A stretch of DNA of 26,445 nucleotides from a virus. The stretch is from positions 1-26,445 of the IMG/VR virus record IMGVR_UViG_3300030222_000038. One strand, written 5' to 3'. Each line of letters starts with the position of its first letter. Position 1 is the first letter of the stretch. Below the pieces are notes generated by a model that ran no database searches, was not told the origin of the DNA, and saw only the letters and a list, made by a program, of their open reading frames with translations. This document shows, in pieces, positions 16,742 to 23,632 of the stretch. The position numbers and the translations under genes are program-made.

Positions 16742-16770
16742 TTGGGTTAGATGCTCTGCTTCTAACCCAA
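16742..16770. promoter_or_regulatory. late promoter activator dyad upstream of V (PV-like)
   Basis: TTGGGTTAGA (16742-16751) and TCTAACCCAA (16761-16770) form a perfect 10-bp inverted repeat with a 9-nt spacer. The same dyad occurs at 23564-23588. The LamG stop codon TAG lies in it. Its centre is 56 nt before the V ATG, close to the -55 position at which P2 Ogr sites sit. AAGGGC occurs 17-22 nt after the dyad, as it does at P. It is probably the Ogr-like binding site. A terminator is less likely because no T-run follows. Confidence 0.7.
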
Positions 16771-17466
16771 TGCCCTTGTCAGCAAAGATATGGATTTGAG
16801 GTCCTGGTTATCTCGATAACCCCATCCGAATTGAAGCCGAGAGATATACCCCGTGTACGGATTTATTCCGCCGAAGCGTCCTATTAGGATTTCCGATATG
16901 TTAGGCATTGGCAAAGACACTGATGTGTCTGTTCCGAGCGGGCCCCCGTTGAGGCACAACGCAAAATCATTGTGCTTCCATCGCCAAGCCAGGCGATTGA
17001 CCCGGCCCTGGACGACCTGGTTGTGAGTGGTGAAGTTGAGATCAAGGTCCGGGGATCGGTTTTGAAACGTAATTGATCCCGCCGGGCTGTCTTGTAGATA
17101 GATCCTGGTGAAGTTGTCCGGACCGGCCCACAGGGCAAGAAGTGCGCTGTCATTCGAGACCAAAGGAAGGAACTCGATCTGACACCAGCCTTCCTGATCC
17201 ATGCCGTTGTCCTTCCAACCGGGAACCGGCTCGTCGGCGGCTAGAAGTGACAGGGTATCTGTGCCGTCCACCAGCAACCCGTTTCCATCGAAGCGTGGGT
17301 TGCCTGTGATGGTAGTCGCAATGGGGGCCGGTCTTGCTGCATGCAAAGCAGACCCGGCAATTGCGTCGAAGGCATAAACACTCGATGGCGTTACCCAGTC
17401 CGGCTGGTCAAGGAGAAGTCCGAACAGGCCGGCACCAGGGCGAGCGATACAGTGCGACAGCAACAT
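16762..17466 (-). CDS. LamG-like (concanavalin-fold) virion-associated protein
   Basis: 234 aa from the ATG at 17464-17466, 8 nt after the upstream stop. The central and C-terminal parts (about 60-230) look like a LamG/jelly-roll carbohydrate-binding domain: WCQIEFLPL, RIYLQDSPAGSITFQ, GRVNRLAWRWKHNDFALCLNGG, ISEILIGRFGGINPYTGYISRLQFG. It lies between the lysis genes and V, where P2 has no gene. It may be an extra adhesin or a tail-decoration protein. The match to the fold is by pattern; function is inferred. The ORF can extend to 17511 but then overlaps the previous gene by 38 nt. Confidence 0.7.
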   Translation of the reverse strand: MLLSHCIARPGAGLFGLLLDQPDWVTPSSVYAFDAIAGSALHAARPAPIATTITGNPRFDGNGLLVDGTDTLSLLAADEPVPGWKDNGMDQEGWCQIEFLPLVSNDSALLALWAGPDNFTRIYLQDSPAGSITFQNRSPDLDLNFTTHNQVVQGRVNRLAWRWKHNDFALCLNGGPLGTDTSVSLPMPNISEILIGRFGGINPYTGYISRLQFGWGYRDNQDLKSISLLTRALG

Positions 17467-17473
17467 GGCGCTC

Positions 17474-17758
17474 TCAGATGCTCGCGTTGAGGCTCGTGCC
17501 CAGCCCGGCACTCTCCACCTGGACTACAAGGGTCCGGGTCTGCGCGCCGGTTTGCACCAGCACGGCCCTTGAAGCGGTGATTTCGCTGAAGACCGGATCG
17601 AGTGGGATGATTTCCGACTCGTCGGGTGCCTCAAATCCGATACTCACTGTAGCACCGTCGAATTCACCCCAGAGCAAAAGGCTCAGTTCCCCCTTGACAG
17701 CGATTCGGTGGGTGCCGTTGGCCGAGGCACCTTCAATGAAGGTTGTGGGAATGCTCAT
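17474..17758 (-). CDS. small beta-rich hypothetical protein, 94 aa
   Basis: Not recognised. GAGAGGA precedes the ATG at 17756-17758, so expression is likely. Alternating hydrophobic strands (HRIAVKGELSLLLWGEF, ATVSIGFEAP, RAVLVQTGAQTRTLVVQVESAG) suggest a small beta sandwich without membrane segment or signal peptide. It is paired with the LamG gene downstream (7-nt gap) and follows the endolysin, so it may be a partner of the LamG protein. Confidence 0.8.
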   Translation of the reverse strand: MSIPTTFIEGASANGTHRIAVKGELSLLLWGEFDGATVSIGFEAPDESEIIPLDPVFSEITASRAVLVQTGAQTRTLVVQVESAGLGTSLNASI

Positions 17759-17776
17759 CCGTTCCTCTCCCTTGGA

Positions 17777-18310
17777 TCAGTAGTCGGGCAAGCCTGGCAG
17801 TGTGCCTGCCGGACCTATGGTCATGACTTCCTGCCGGTTGTGCTCTTGGCTGAAGCTCACATGGACCCAACCGGAGGCCGGGACGCCAACGGTATGAAAC
17901 TCCAAAATAAGCTGGTCGAAGGTCAGGTTGTCCCGGATCCATACGGCCAAGTCGTGGTTCGGAATGCCCGGCAACTCAATATCTGCCGCCTCTCCACGCG
18001 GGTGTGACTTCCGGTCGAGGTAGAGCAGCCAGGCTGTGTCTTCGTTCGGGTCGAGATTGCGGCGCTCAGCCCATCGCTGATAGCTGCGCCAAGTCAGAAC
18101 GCGTTCAAGCTCCGGAGACCGATACCAGCTCGTCGGCGAGAAAGGTGTCTGGAAATGCGCCCGAACCGGCTCAAGAACTGTATGGGCAAGGGCTTCAAGG
18201 CGGTGGTGCAGCGCCGCGGGCGGGGTGTTGTCGATGCCAAGGCGCGCCGCAGTCTGGCTTCGTATGGCTTCGTACAGCGTGAAATGAGGCGAGAGGCGTT
18301 TCTGTGTCAT
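17777..18310 (-). CDS. endolysin, peptidase M15A (D-Ala-D-Ala carboxypeptidase-like)
   Basis: 177 aa. LSPHFTLYEAIRS, WYRSPEL (Arg64 region) and SHPRGEAADIE give the M15A zinc motif with likely ligands His103 and Asp110, and GWVHVSF gives His150. Glu137 in LILEFHT is the probable catalytic acid. The family cuts peptide cross-links of peptidoglycan. About 35 residues (RSYQRWAERRNLDPNEDTAW...) separate YRSPEL from the zinc motif, longer than the usual short loop. No signal peptide is seen, so it needs a holin. It overlaps the S stop by 4 nt. P2 has its endolysin K between X/Y and R, so position and fold are both changed. Confidence 0.88.
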   Translation of the reverse strand: MTQKRLSPHFTLYEAIRSQTAARLGIDNTPPAALHHRLEALAHTVLEPVRAHFQTPFSPTSWYRSPELERVLTWRSYQRWAERRNLDPNEDTAWLLYLDRKSHPRGEAADIELPGIPNHDLAVWIRDNLTFDQLILEFHTVGVPASGWVHVSFSQEHNRQEVMTIGPAGTLPGLPDY

Positions 18311-18786
18311 GAGGCCTGGTCCGGATCTATGTGATCGAGAATGAGCTGCTGGACGCTCTCAACGTCCACCTGGGCCAATCCAAGGAGGCGGCGGCGTGAG
18401 TAGCGCACAAGCGCCCCGGCTTCGCCGTCGCTGCCCTTCAGCCGATCCCGCAAGCCCAGGTGATGGATGCGGGCAATGCGCGCTGTGCGACCTTCGAAGC
18501 CGGTCGCAACTGCATTTGCAGAGGATTCGACTTTCATGTGCCGTGCCTTGCGAAACCCCAGCAGCATCTTCCGCCGCCGGCGTACCTGGTCGCGCCGTGG
18601 TTTCCGGGGGGGCCAGCGGCGTCCATCCGGATCCTGTTGTTGGGTAATCCGTTTGGCATTGACCCGGCGAAGCAGGCGGCCCATGGCTGTGAAGAGCTTG
18701 ACGCGCGCCGCGGGTTCCAGGCTGGCAATCACGCCGTCTACCCATTCCTGAATTTCATCCAGCCCGTCCGATCGCGCGTTCCCCAT
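18307..18786 (-). CDS. S: tail completion protein gpS
   Basis: 159 aa (P2 S 150). Family marks are LEPAARVKLFTAMGRLLRRVNAKRITQQQDPDGRRWPPRKP and KMLLGFRKARHMKVE, with IARIHHLGLRDR. gpS belongs to the virion morphogenesis family that joins tail to head in P2. The product is strongly basic. The ATG at 18784-18786 lies 1 nt after the R stop. Confidence 0.92.
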   Translation of the reverse strand: MGNARSDGLDEIQEWVDGVIASLEPAARVKLFTAMGRLLRRVNAKRITQQQDPDGRRWPPRKPRRDQVRRRRKMLLGFRKARHMKVESSANAVATGFEGRTARIARIHHLGLRDRLKGSDGEAGALVRYSRRRLLGLAQVDVESVQQLILDHIDPDQAS

Positions 18787-18787
18787 C

Positions 18788-19204
18788 TCACGCTCCGTCG
18801 CTGAAGCCGGTCAGGCTTTCCGCATCGATAGAAGGTTCGGGCTGAAGGGTAAGGCGGTGATCTCCGTCAATGGTCTCAACCACCCATGTCTCCGAGATGG
18901 GTACGCTGAACGCGATGTCCGCTGCGTCCGTGTTCAGGATATCGGCGTCAAAGGTGACCGCGTCCGGTGCGAGGCCAGGCTGAAACCGTTCCAGCCAATC
19001 CCAGAGGAACAAGGCTACGGTGACCGGATTCTCCGTGAACTTCTCTGCGATCACGTTTGCCCGGTATGTCAGGCGTAGAGTGCGATTTTCGCCGTCCACA
19101 TACCGTTGCACGGTGCCGCTATCCACAAAGGTCACCAGCATGTCGGCCTTGAAGCCAAGCGGTGCGGCCAGCAGGTGATCGCGGAGTTCGGCCAGGCGCT
19201 TCAT
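18788..19204 (-). CDS. R: tail completion protein gpR
   Basis: 138 aa (P2 R 155). MKRLAELRDHLLAAP, YRANVIAEKFTENPVTVALFLWDWLERFQPGL and ISETWVVETIDGDHRLTLQPEPS are the gpR pattern. The ATG overlaps the stop of the upstream holin gene (ATGA). It acts with gpS in tail completion. Confidence 0.93.
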   Translation of the reverse strand: MKRLAELRDHLLAAPLGFKADMLVTFVDSGTVQRYVDGENRTLRLTYRANVIAEKFTENPVTVALFLWDWLERFQPGLAPDAVTFDADILNTDAADIAFSVPISETWVVETIDGDHRLTLQPEPSIDAESLTGFSDGA

Positions 19205-19638
19205 TGGCGGGACGTGTTGCGCTGACCTTCGGCGTAGTGCCGCATGGCAGATGGAATGATCTTTTCGGCGCTACGGCCAAGCACATAGCCGCCGATCCCG
19301 ATCTTCATGAGTTCAAACAACGCTATGCGTTCGTCTTCACTGAGGCCATCGGCTGAAAACCCGAGCCAGTGCGCAACGATCAGCACGCCGAAGGTCAGCA
19401 TCAATATTGGCCGCCAGTTGCGCTGTAGCCAGCTCTTGCCTCCGGCTTCTGCCTGAATCACTGCGGCTTGCGCAGACGCAAGTTTCGCTTCGTGCTCCAT
19501 TGCCCCTGTCGCCAGGTTGGCCATGGTCTCTTGCGCGCGTACCTTCAACGCCAGTTTTTCTTCATCGCTGGTGATGATTTCATCAATGCCATCAAAGATG
19601 CCTTTGATGCCACCGGATATGAGGTCAGTCAGTACCAT
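19201..19638 (-). CDS. GTA-type holin (holin of 3 TMs family)
   Basis: 145 aa. The start MVLTDLISGGIKGIFDGIDEIITSDEEKLALK, the amphipathic helical middle (AMEHEAKLASAQAAVIQAEAGGKSWLQRNWRP), the clear membrane helix ILMLTFGVLIVAHWLGF and a weaker one at LMKIGIGGYVLGRSAEK match the GTA holin family of alphaproteobacterial gene-transfer agents. It likely makes the inner-membrane hole for the endolysin. It overlaps the small holin gene by 14 nt. It supports an alphaproteobacterial host or ancestry. Confidence 0.85.
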   Translation of the reverse strand: MVLTDLISGGIKGIFDGIDEIITSDEEKLALKVRAQETMANLATGAMEHEAKLASAQAAVIQAEAGGKSWLQRNWRPILMLTFGVLIVAHWLGFSADGLSEDERIALFELMKIGIGGYVLGRSAEKIIPSAMRHYAEGQRNTSRQ

Positions 19639-19834
19639 TGTGGGCCTTGTTCCTCGCTTCGAATTCGCGCTCTGCCAGCTTCAGGTGCTTGCCCTTGAAC
19701 CAAAGGTTGACGCCGAATGTGGCGGCAGCAAGCAACAGGCCGAACAGTGCAACCCATTCATTGAACGTCAGTACACCAATCATTGTGGCGGCACCGCTTC
19801 CGGCGTAACTCACGGCTGAGGGTGCATCACTCAT
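19625..19834 (-). CDS. small holin-like membrane protein, 69 aa
   Basis: 69 aa from the ATG at 19832-19834, starting MSDAPSAVSYAGSGAATMIGVLTFNEWVALFGLLLAAATFGVNLWFKGKHLKLAE. One strong transmembrane helix (FNEWVALFGLLLAAATFGVNLWF) is followed by a basic, charged tail. This is the layout of HP1-type holins and of P2 gene Y's slot (between X and lysis). The longer ORF start at 19984 lies in gene X and is rejected. It starts 2 nt after the X stop. With the next gene it gives two holin-like proteins in tandem. Confidence 0.82.
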   Translation of the reverse strand: MSDAPSAVSYAGSGAATMIGVLTFNEWVALFGLLLAAATFGVNLWFKGKHLKLAEREFEARNKAHNGTD

Positions 19835-19836
19835 TG

Positions 19837-20079
19837 TCAGTCCCACAGCTTCACGGTGGTGTCGGTGGTCAGGGTGGTGTTGGTCGGGCTGGGCAAGCGG
19901 ACCGGTGTGCCCTCCGGCAGGATTGGCCCGAGATCTGCGAGGCCATGGTTCATGTCGATCAGCTTCTCCGTCACACCGAACCATTCACCCAGGTAGCGGG
20001 CGCAGATCGTGTCTGCTGTGTCACCCTGCCGGGCGAGCGCTATACCGCTATCCGGATAGGGTTCGCGTGCGATGCCCAT
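19837..20079 (-). CDS. X: tail protein gpX
   Basis: 80 aa (P2 X 67). GDTADTICARYLGEWFGVTEKLIDMNHGLADLGPILPEGTPVRLP is the LysM-like gpX signature. It overlaps the L stop (ATGA). The position after L matches P2. Confidence 0.94.
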   Translation of the reverse strand: MGIAREPYPDSGIALARQGDTADTICARYLGEWFGVTEKLIDMNHGLADLGPILPEGTPVRLPSPTNTTLTTDTTVKLWD

Positions 20080-20549
20080 CAGATCAGCTCCACATTGCCG
20101 ATATCCCGACCGGATATCGCGGCTATGGCTTGGCGCGCGATGCGGTAGCTGTCCTGGGCGGCGTCTTCTGCGCTTTCGGCGTTGTCGGCACCCTCATTGG
20201 TGAGGTCCGTGTCTACCGTCTTTTCCAGCAGGTAGGCCTTAGCCGTGTGGTAGACCGCGCACTCATACAGGGTCACCAGCTCGCCGGTGTCGCCATACTG
20301 GGCCTGGTCAACGTCCTTGAGGTGTGCGCAGCCGGTCTCTTCTTGAGCCGCGGCAAAGGCGGCGAGTTCCCGATTGACCCGGATCATGGCCAGGTGAAGA
20401 TCTGACTTCACCACGTCCGCTCGCAAATAGGGTGCTACGCGGACGGTCTTTGTCATCTTTTCGACCGACAACGCCGGAAAGAAATCAAGATTGGTAACCT
20501 CGCCTGGTCCGGCATCAGGTCCGCCCGCTGGTATCACGATCGTGTTCAT
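20079..20549 (-). CDS. L: head completion/stabilisation protein gpL
   Basis: 156 aa (P2 L 169). It has DFFPALSVEKMTKTVRVAPYLRADVVKSDLHLAMIRVNRELAAF, GYDTGELVTLYECAVYHTAKAYLLEKT-type text (QYGDTGELVTLYECAVYHTAKAYLLEK) and a C-terminal segment AAISGRDIGNVELI, as in gpL. It closes filled heads. The gene is preceded by a 128-nt gap with hairpins and a weak ribosome site. Confidence 0.93.
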   Translation of the reverse strand: MNTIVIPAGGPDAGPGEVTNLDFFPALSVEKMTKTVRVAPYLRADVVKSDLHLAMIRVNRELAAFAAAQEETGCAHLKDVDQAQYGDTGELVTLYECAVYHTAKAYLLEKTVDTDLTNEGADNAESAEDAAQDSYRIARQAIAAISGRDIGNVELI

Positions 20550-20594
20550 GCCGGTCTTGTCTCAACACCTGATCCGAATGGGGTGAGGGTCGGC

Positions 20595-20662
20595 CCGCCT
20601 GAGAAGCATCCAATGGAGCGCAATCCCTGCTCCCCAGGCGGACCGTCTGGCGCAAGGCCAGA
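20595..20662. other. paired hairpins in the M-L gap
   Basis: A nested hairpin has outer arms CCGCCTG (20595-20601) / CAGGCGG (20635-20641) and inner arms GGAGC (20615-20619) / GCTCC (20629-20633). A second hairpin, TCTGGC (20646-20651) / GCCAGA (20657-20662), has a 5-nt loop. They fill the 128-nt non-coding gap after M. No T-run is seen. They are probably RNA structures that stabilise or attenuate the late message. Confidence 0.45.
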
Positions 20663-20677
20663 GAGGACATGCAGCCG

Positions 20678-21415
20678 CTATGCGGGCGACTGCTGCGTCT
20701 GTGTGCCGTTGGCCGTATCTCCCTGCCCGGTGTCCTGGCTGGCAGCGTTGACCTTCTTTTCGAGGTCGTCGCGGCGCTTCTTCAGGCCGCATTTCTCGTT
20801 GAGCTGGATCGCCCGATTGTAGTGGAACAGGGCTGACCGGAGATCCTGCGCTTCGCCATCGCGCTCAAAGGCGAAGCCCAGAGCCTTGTGAAGTTTGGCG
20901 GAAACCTGGTCCGGCATGTCTGCGCCGTCCGTTGCCTCGGCAATATCCATGAGGACTTGCAGGCTTGGCCCGTCCGCGCCTTCTGCTTCCGCTGCGATCG
21001 CAGCTTCGCCAAAGGCTTCAGCCATCCACACCGCCAGGCCCCGCGTGAAGCGCTGCGGCATCTTCAGCTTGTACTCTGACGCGTACAACGCGATTTCAGC
21101 GGCCTTCTCGTACTGTTCGAGATCCACGAGCCAGACCATGATTTCCGTCACGATGGGATCATCAACGCCGGGCTCTTCACTCAGCACGCCGTCAATGTAG
21201 GGAAGGTAGGTAGCCACGAAGTCGCTCTTCAGCGCCACCTTGCGTTCTGTACTCTGCACACCCTTGAGCTGACTCATGTGGGACGTGAGCTGGGCCATGA
21301 GCTGGTCATGGGGAGTGGTGCCAGCCATGGTCTGCGTACCGGGGTCAGCAGCCGCCTTTGCGGCGGCCTGTTCGGCCACCACGCGTTCGTAGTGGGCGCG
21401 GAAAACATTGCTCAT
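20678..21415 (-). CDS. M: terminase small (endonuclease) subunit gpM
   Basis: 245 aa (P2 M 247). MSNVFRAHYERVVAEQAAA, LDPIVTEIMVWLVDLEQYEKAAEIALYASEYKLKMPQRFTR-type text, DMPDQVSAKLHKALGFAFERDG and ALFHYNRAIQLNEKCGLKKRRDDLEKKV match gpM. It works with gpP to cut cos DNA. AGGAG precedes the ATG at 21413-21415. The C terminus ends in Gln/Thr-rich residues, as often seen. Confidence 0.94.
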   Translation of the reverse strand: MSNVFRAHYERVVAEQAAAKAAADPGTQTMAGTTPHDQLMAQLTSHMSQLKGVQSTERKVALKSDFVATYLPYIDGVLSEEPGVDDPIVTEIMVWLVDLEQYEKAAEIALYASEYKLKMPQRFTRGLAVWMAEAFGEAAIAAEAEGADGPSLQVLMDIAEATDGADMPDQVSAKLHKALGFAFERDGEAQDLRSALFHYNRAIQLNEKCGLKKRRDDLEKKVNAASQDTGQGDTANGTQTQQSPA

Positions 21416-21459
21416 CGGGTCGCTCCTGGTCTTGTTTGTTCGGTGGGCGGGCGAGCGTT

Positions 21460-21503
21460 GGGGGCGGCCATGCCGGCCATGCCGGTCGTCGTGCTCCGCC
21501 CCC
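21460..21503 (-). other. strong hairpin between N (capsid) and M
   Basis: GGGGGCGG (21460-21467) and CCGCCCCC (21496-21503) form an 8-bp GC stem, with GGCCATGCCGG-type internal repeats in the loop. It lies directly behind the major capsid gene in a 112-nt gap. It is not followed by a T-run. It may shield the capsid mRNA 3' end or reduce read-through into M. Confidence 0.5.
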
Positions 21504-21527
21504 TCTCTCTCGCCAGTTATGGGGTGA

Positions 21528-22544
21528 TTAGATCCAGCCGCCTGAGCCGTCCGGCGTCAGGATGCCTTCGCACAACAGGGCGCAGGTGTAGTCTTCGACC
21601 ACGTAGGCAAGATTGGTGGACTGATAGTCGGCGACGCGGTCCGCTTCCGGTTCGTCCTTCACGTGACGGCGGCGTTTGCCGCTCTGTTCATACGCGGACA
21701 GATTGTCCAGCCGCGTCACCATGAAGGCATTCGCAGGGAAGAAGGGCACAGTGATTGCGCTCTTGCCGCCGATCTGCTTGTTGGTCATGAGGGTTTCGAG
21801 CGCGCTGCGTTCCGTGGGGGCATCGTGCCCGCCCGCCAGGCTCACATACTTGTCGGCAACCAGATTCCGACCGCAGATGGTAACGAGAGCCGGGTCGTCG
21901 GCCCACCAATCGGCGATCTGCGCATTGATGCTGGCCATCACGGCCTGGTCAATGTTCTTGAAATCGGCGCCGGCCTGGTCGCCAATCTTCACACCGTTTG
22001 TCACCCGGGCTGCGTTGTCGGTCCGCATGTGCTGAAGCCAGCCGACATTCACGTCCTGAAGAAGAGGGTTGGCCACACGGTCCGAGGTGTCGGCGCGGCT
22101 GGTGCCGTTCCAGCCCATCATGATCATGTCGCGAGCCTGCTGGGCAATAACCGCATCGCGGATCTTGGCCTGGAAGTCCGGGAACTTGGCCCACATGTCA
22201 AGCTTGTCGTATCGCAGAGCGGTATCGAAGTTCGTTTGCGAGCAGTTGTAGCTGCGCTTGTCGAGGCCGGTGGGATCGACAGGTTCGCGCTTGTTGCCGC
22301 CGCTGGTGTCGGTGGTGCTGGCGATTGGGTGGGTGACATCCAAACCAAGCGGCTCGCCGGTCTGTTCATCCACCAGGATCATGTTGATCAGCGAGAGAAA
22401 CGCAGCGGATTCCCGCATCCGCGTCTGCAAGGTCTGCTGAACGCTGGGCGTTACGCTGAACTTCTCAGCCGCCGAAGGTACGTCGTTGAGGGAGGCGAGC
22501 TGGGCCAGGTAGGCGTTGTAGGCGAGGCGGGTTTCGTTCTTCAT
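21528..22544 (-). CDS. N: major capsid protein gpN
   Basis: 338 aa (P2 N 357). MKNETRLAYNAYLAQLASLNDVPSAAEKFSVTPSVQQTLQTRMRESAAFLSLINMILVDEQTGEPLGL, MIMMGWNGTSRADTSDRVANPLLQDVNVGWLQHMR and DEPEADRVADYQSTNLAYVVEDYTCALL are diagnostic for P2 capsids (HK97 fold). gpO likely processes the N terminus. It lies 63 nt after O. Confidence 0.96.
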   Translation of the reverse strand: MKNETRLAYNAYLAQLASLNDVPSAAEKFSVTPSVQQTLQTRMRESAAFLSLINMILVDEQTGEPLGLDVTHPIASTTDTSGGNKREPVDPTGLDKRSYNCSQTNFDTALRYDKLDMWAKFPDFQAKIRDAVIAQQARDMIMMGWNGTSRADTSDRVANPLLQDVNVGWLQHMRTDNAARVTNGVKIGDQAGADFKNIDQAVMASINAQIADWWADDPALVTICGRNLVADKYVSLAGGHDAPTERSALETLMTNKQIGGKSAITVPFFPANAFMVTRLDNLSAYEQSGKRRRHVKDEPEADRVADYQSTNLAYVVEDYTCALLCEGILTPDGSGGWI

Positions 22545-22607
22545 GGGTTTGGTCCGTTCTCGTGGCTTGTCCGTGGGCAGGCAAGGGGAAGCGTGGCGAG
22601 CGCCGCC

Positions 22608-23462
22608 TTAGCAGTCGGTCTTGGAGAAGGTGTCCGCGCCCGTAGAGGCCGGGCGTTCCGGGTTCGACGGGTCGGGTTCGGTTTCCAGGCGGGCGCTCAG
22701 TTCCGCCACCTGCGCCTTGAGCGCGGCCACTTCGTCTTCCGGTGCGGCGGAAGTCCCGGAAGGAACGGCGGGCTTGGCTGCTGCGGTGTTGAGCTTGCTG
22801 ACCGACGCCTTGATCGACGCGGCCATGCCGTCGATACCCTGGGCAAGGGTCACCATCCCGGCTTCCAGATCGTCCAGGCGCTTGTTGGTCTTGCCGCTGG
22901 TGTTGGAGAAGATGTCCCCAATGCGTTCTGCCAGGGACGGCCCCGGGTCCACAGCCGGATTGTCATCCTCGCTGGCGAGATCCAGAACACCGGATTCCAC
23001 CGCCGGCATGATCTGCGTTTTCTTGCCGGTGTTGGCCAGGTGATCGGCGCTGAACTTCAGGCGGTCGGTGCCGAGACTTGCGGGCGTGTCGGTGATGGCC
23101 AGCCCAACCATGTAGGCTTCGCCTGATCCGGCAAAATTGGGGTCCAGTTCGATCGAGCTGTAGACCTTCTGGTCCAGGCGGTTGGCTTCCAGAAGCTTTT
23201 CATTGGGCGCGATCTGCGCAAACAGAGCAAGCTTGCCGTCCTCACCTTTCTCCGCCTTGAGGGCAACGACATCGCCCAGGGCAGGGAAGGAGGAGTCGAT
23301 CAGCAACCCACGGAAGTGCTCAACCCAGATCCGAGCGCCGTACTTCTGCGGATCGTAGTTGTCCGCCATTTCCTGAATCTGCTTCGCCGTGATCTCGCGG
23401 CCATCGACGGTAGGGCCTTCGGTGGCAACGCGGACAAACTTGGATACGGCTTTGTGAGACAT
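22608..23462 (-). CDS. O: capsid scaffold and maturation protease gpO
   Basis: 284 aa, the same length as P2 O. The N-terminal serine protease part has VDGREI (Asp20), WVEHFRG (His49) and VYSSIELDPNF (Ser102/Ser103), matching the Asp/His/Ser triad of P2 gpO. The C-terminal half is a helical, Ala-rich scaffold (LDDLEAGMVTLAQGIDGMAASIKASVSKL, VAALKAQVAELSARLE). It shapes the procapsid and cleaves capsid and itself. GAAGGG precedes the ATG. It is divergent from terminase P, with 170 nt between them. Confidence 0.95.
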   Translation of the reverse strand: MSHKAVSKFVRVATEGPTVDGREITAKQIQEMADNYDPQKYGARIWVEHFRGLLIDSSFPALGDVVALKAEKGEDGKLALFAQIAPNEKLLEANRLDQKVYSSIELDPNFAGSGEAYMVGLAITDTPASLGTDRLKFSADHLANTGKKTQIMPAVESGVLDLASEDDNPAVDPGPSLAERIGDIFSNTSGKTNKRLDDLEAGMVTLAQGIDGMAASIKASVSKLNTAAAKPAVPSGTSAAPEDEVAALKAQVAELSARLETEPDPSNPERPASTGADTFSKTDC

Positions 23463-23563
23463 GGAAGCGGCCCTTCATGTGCGGTGCGGTGTGCAAGTCA
23501 GCGGTGATGCGCTGCGGTTGCCGCAAACGTCCGCGATGCTGCGTCATATGCTCAAGCGGGCCT

Positions 23564-23588
23564 GGGTTAGATGTCCGCCTTCTAACCA
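23564..23588. promoter_or_regulatory. late promoter activator dyad between O and P (PP/PO-like)
   Basis: GGTTAGA (23565-23571) and TCTAACC (23581-23587) form a perfect 7-bp inverted repeat with a 9-nt spacer, the same dyad as at 16742-16770 (outer bases TGG/CAA are similar too). Its centre is 57 nt before the P ATG. AAGGGC lies 17-22 nt after the dyad on the P side, exactly as at V. The O start is 114 nt away on the other side, so O may use a longer leader. It is the likely site for the Ogr-like protein. Confidence 0.7.
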
Positions 23589-23632
23589 ACAGCACAGAAA
23601 GGGAAGGGCTGCGGCAGCGGTACTGTCCGGCC

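Noticed and set aside
21663-23126. 487-aa open frame on the plus strand
   Set aside because: Antisense to capsid N and scaffold O. The composition (Gly/Val/Arg/His-rich) is typical of a shadow frame.
23477-23632. Longer start for the terminase large subunit
   Set aside because: The extra 52 residues run through the activator dyad and are Cys/Arg-rich without similarity; P2-type length fits the start at 23633.
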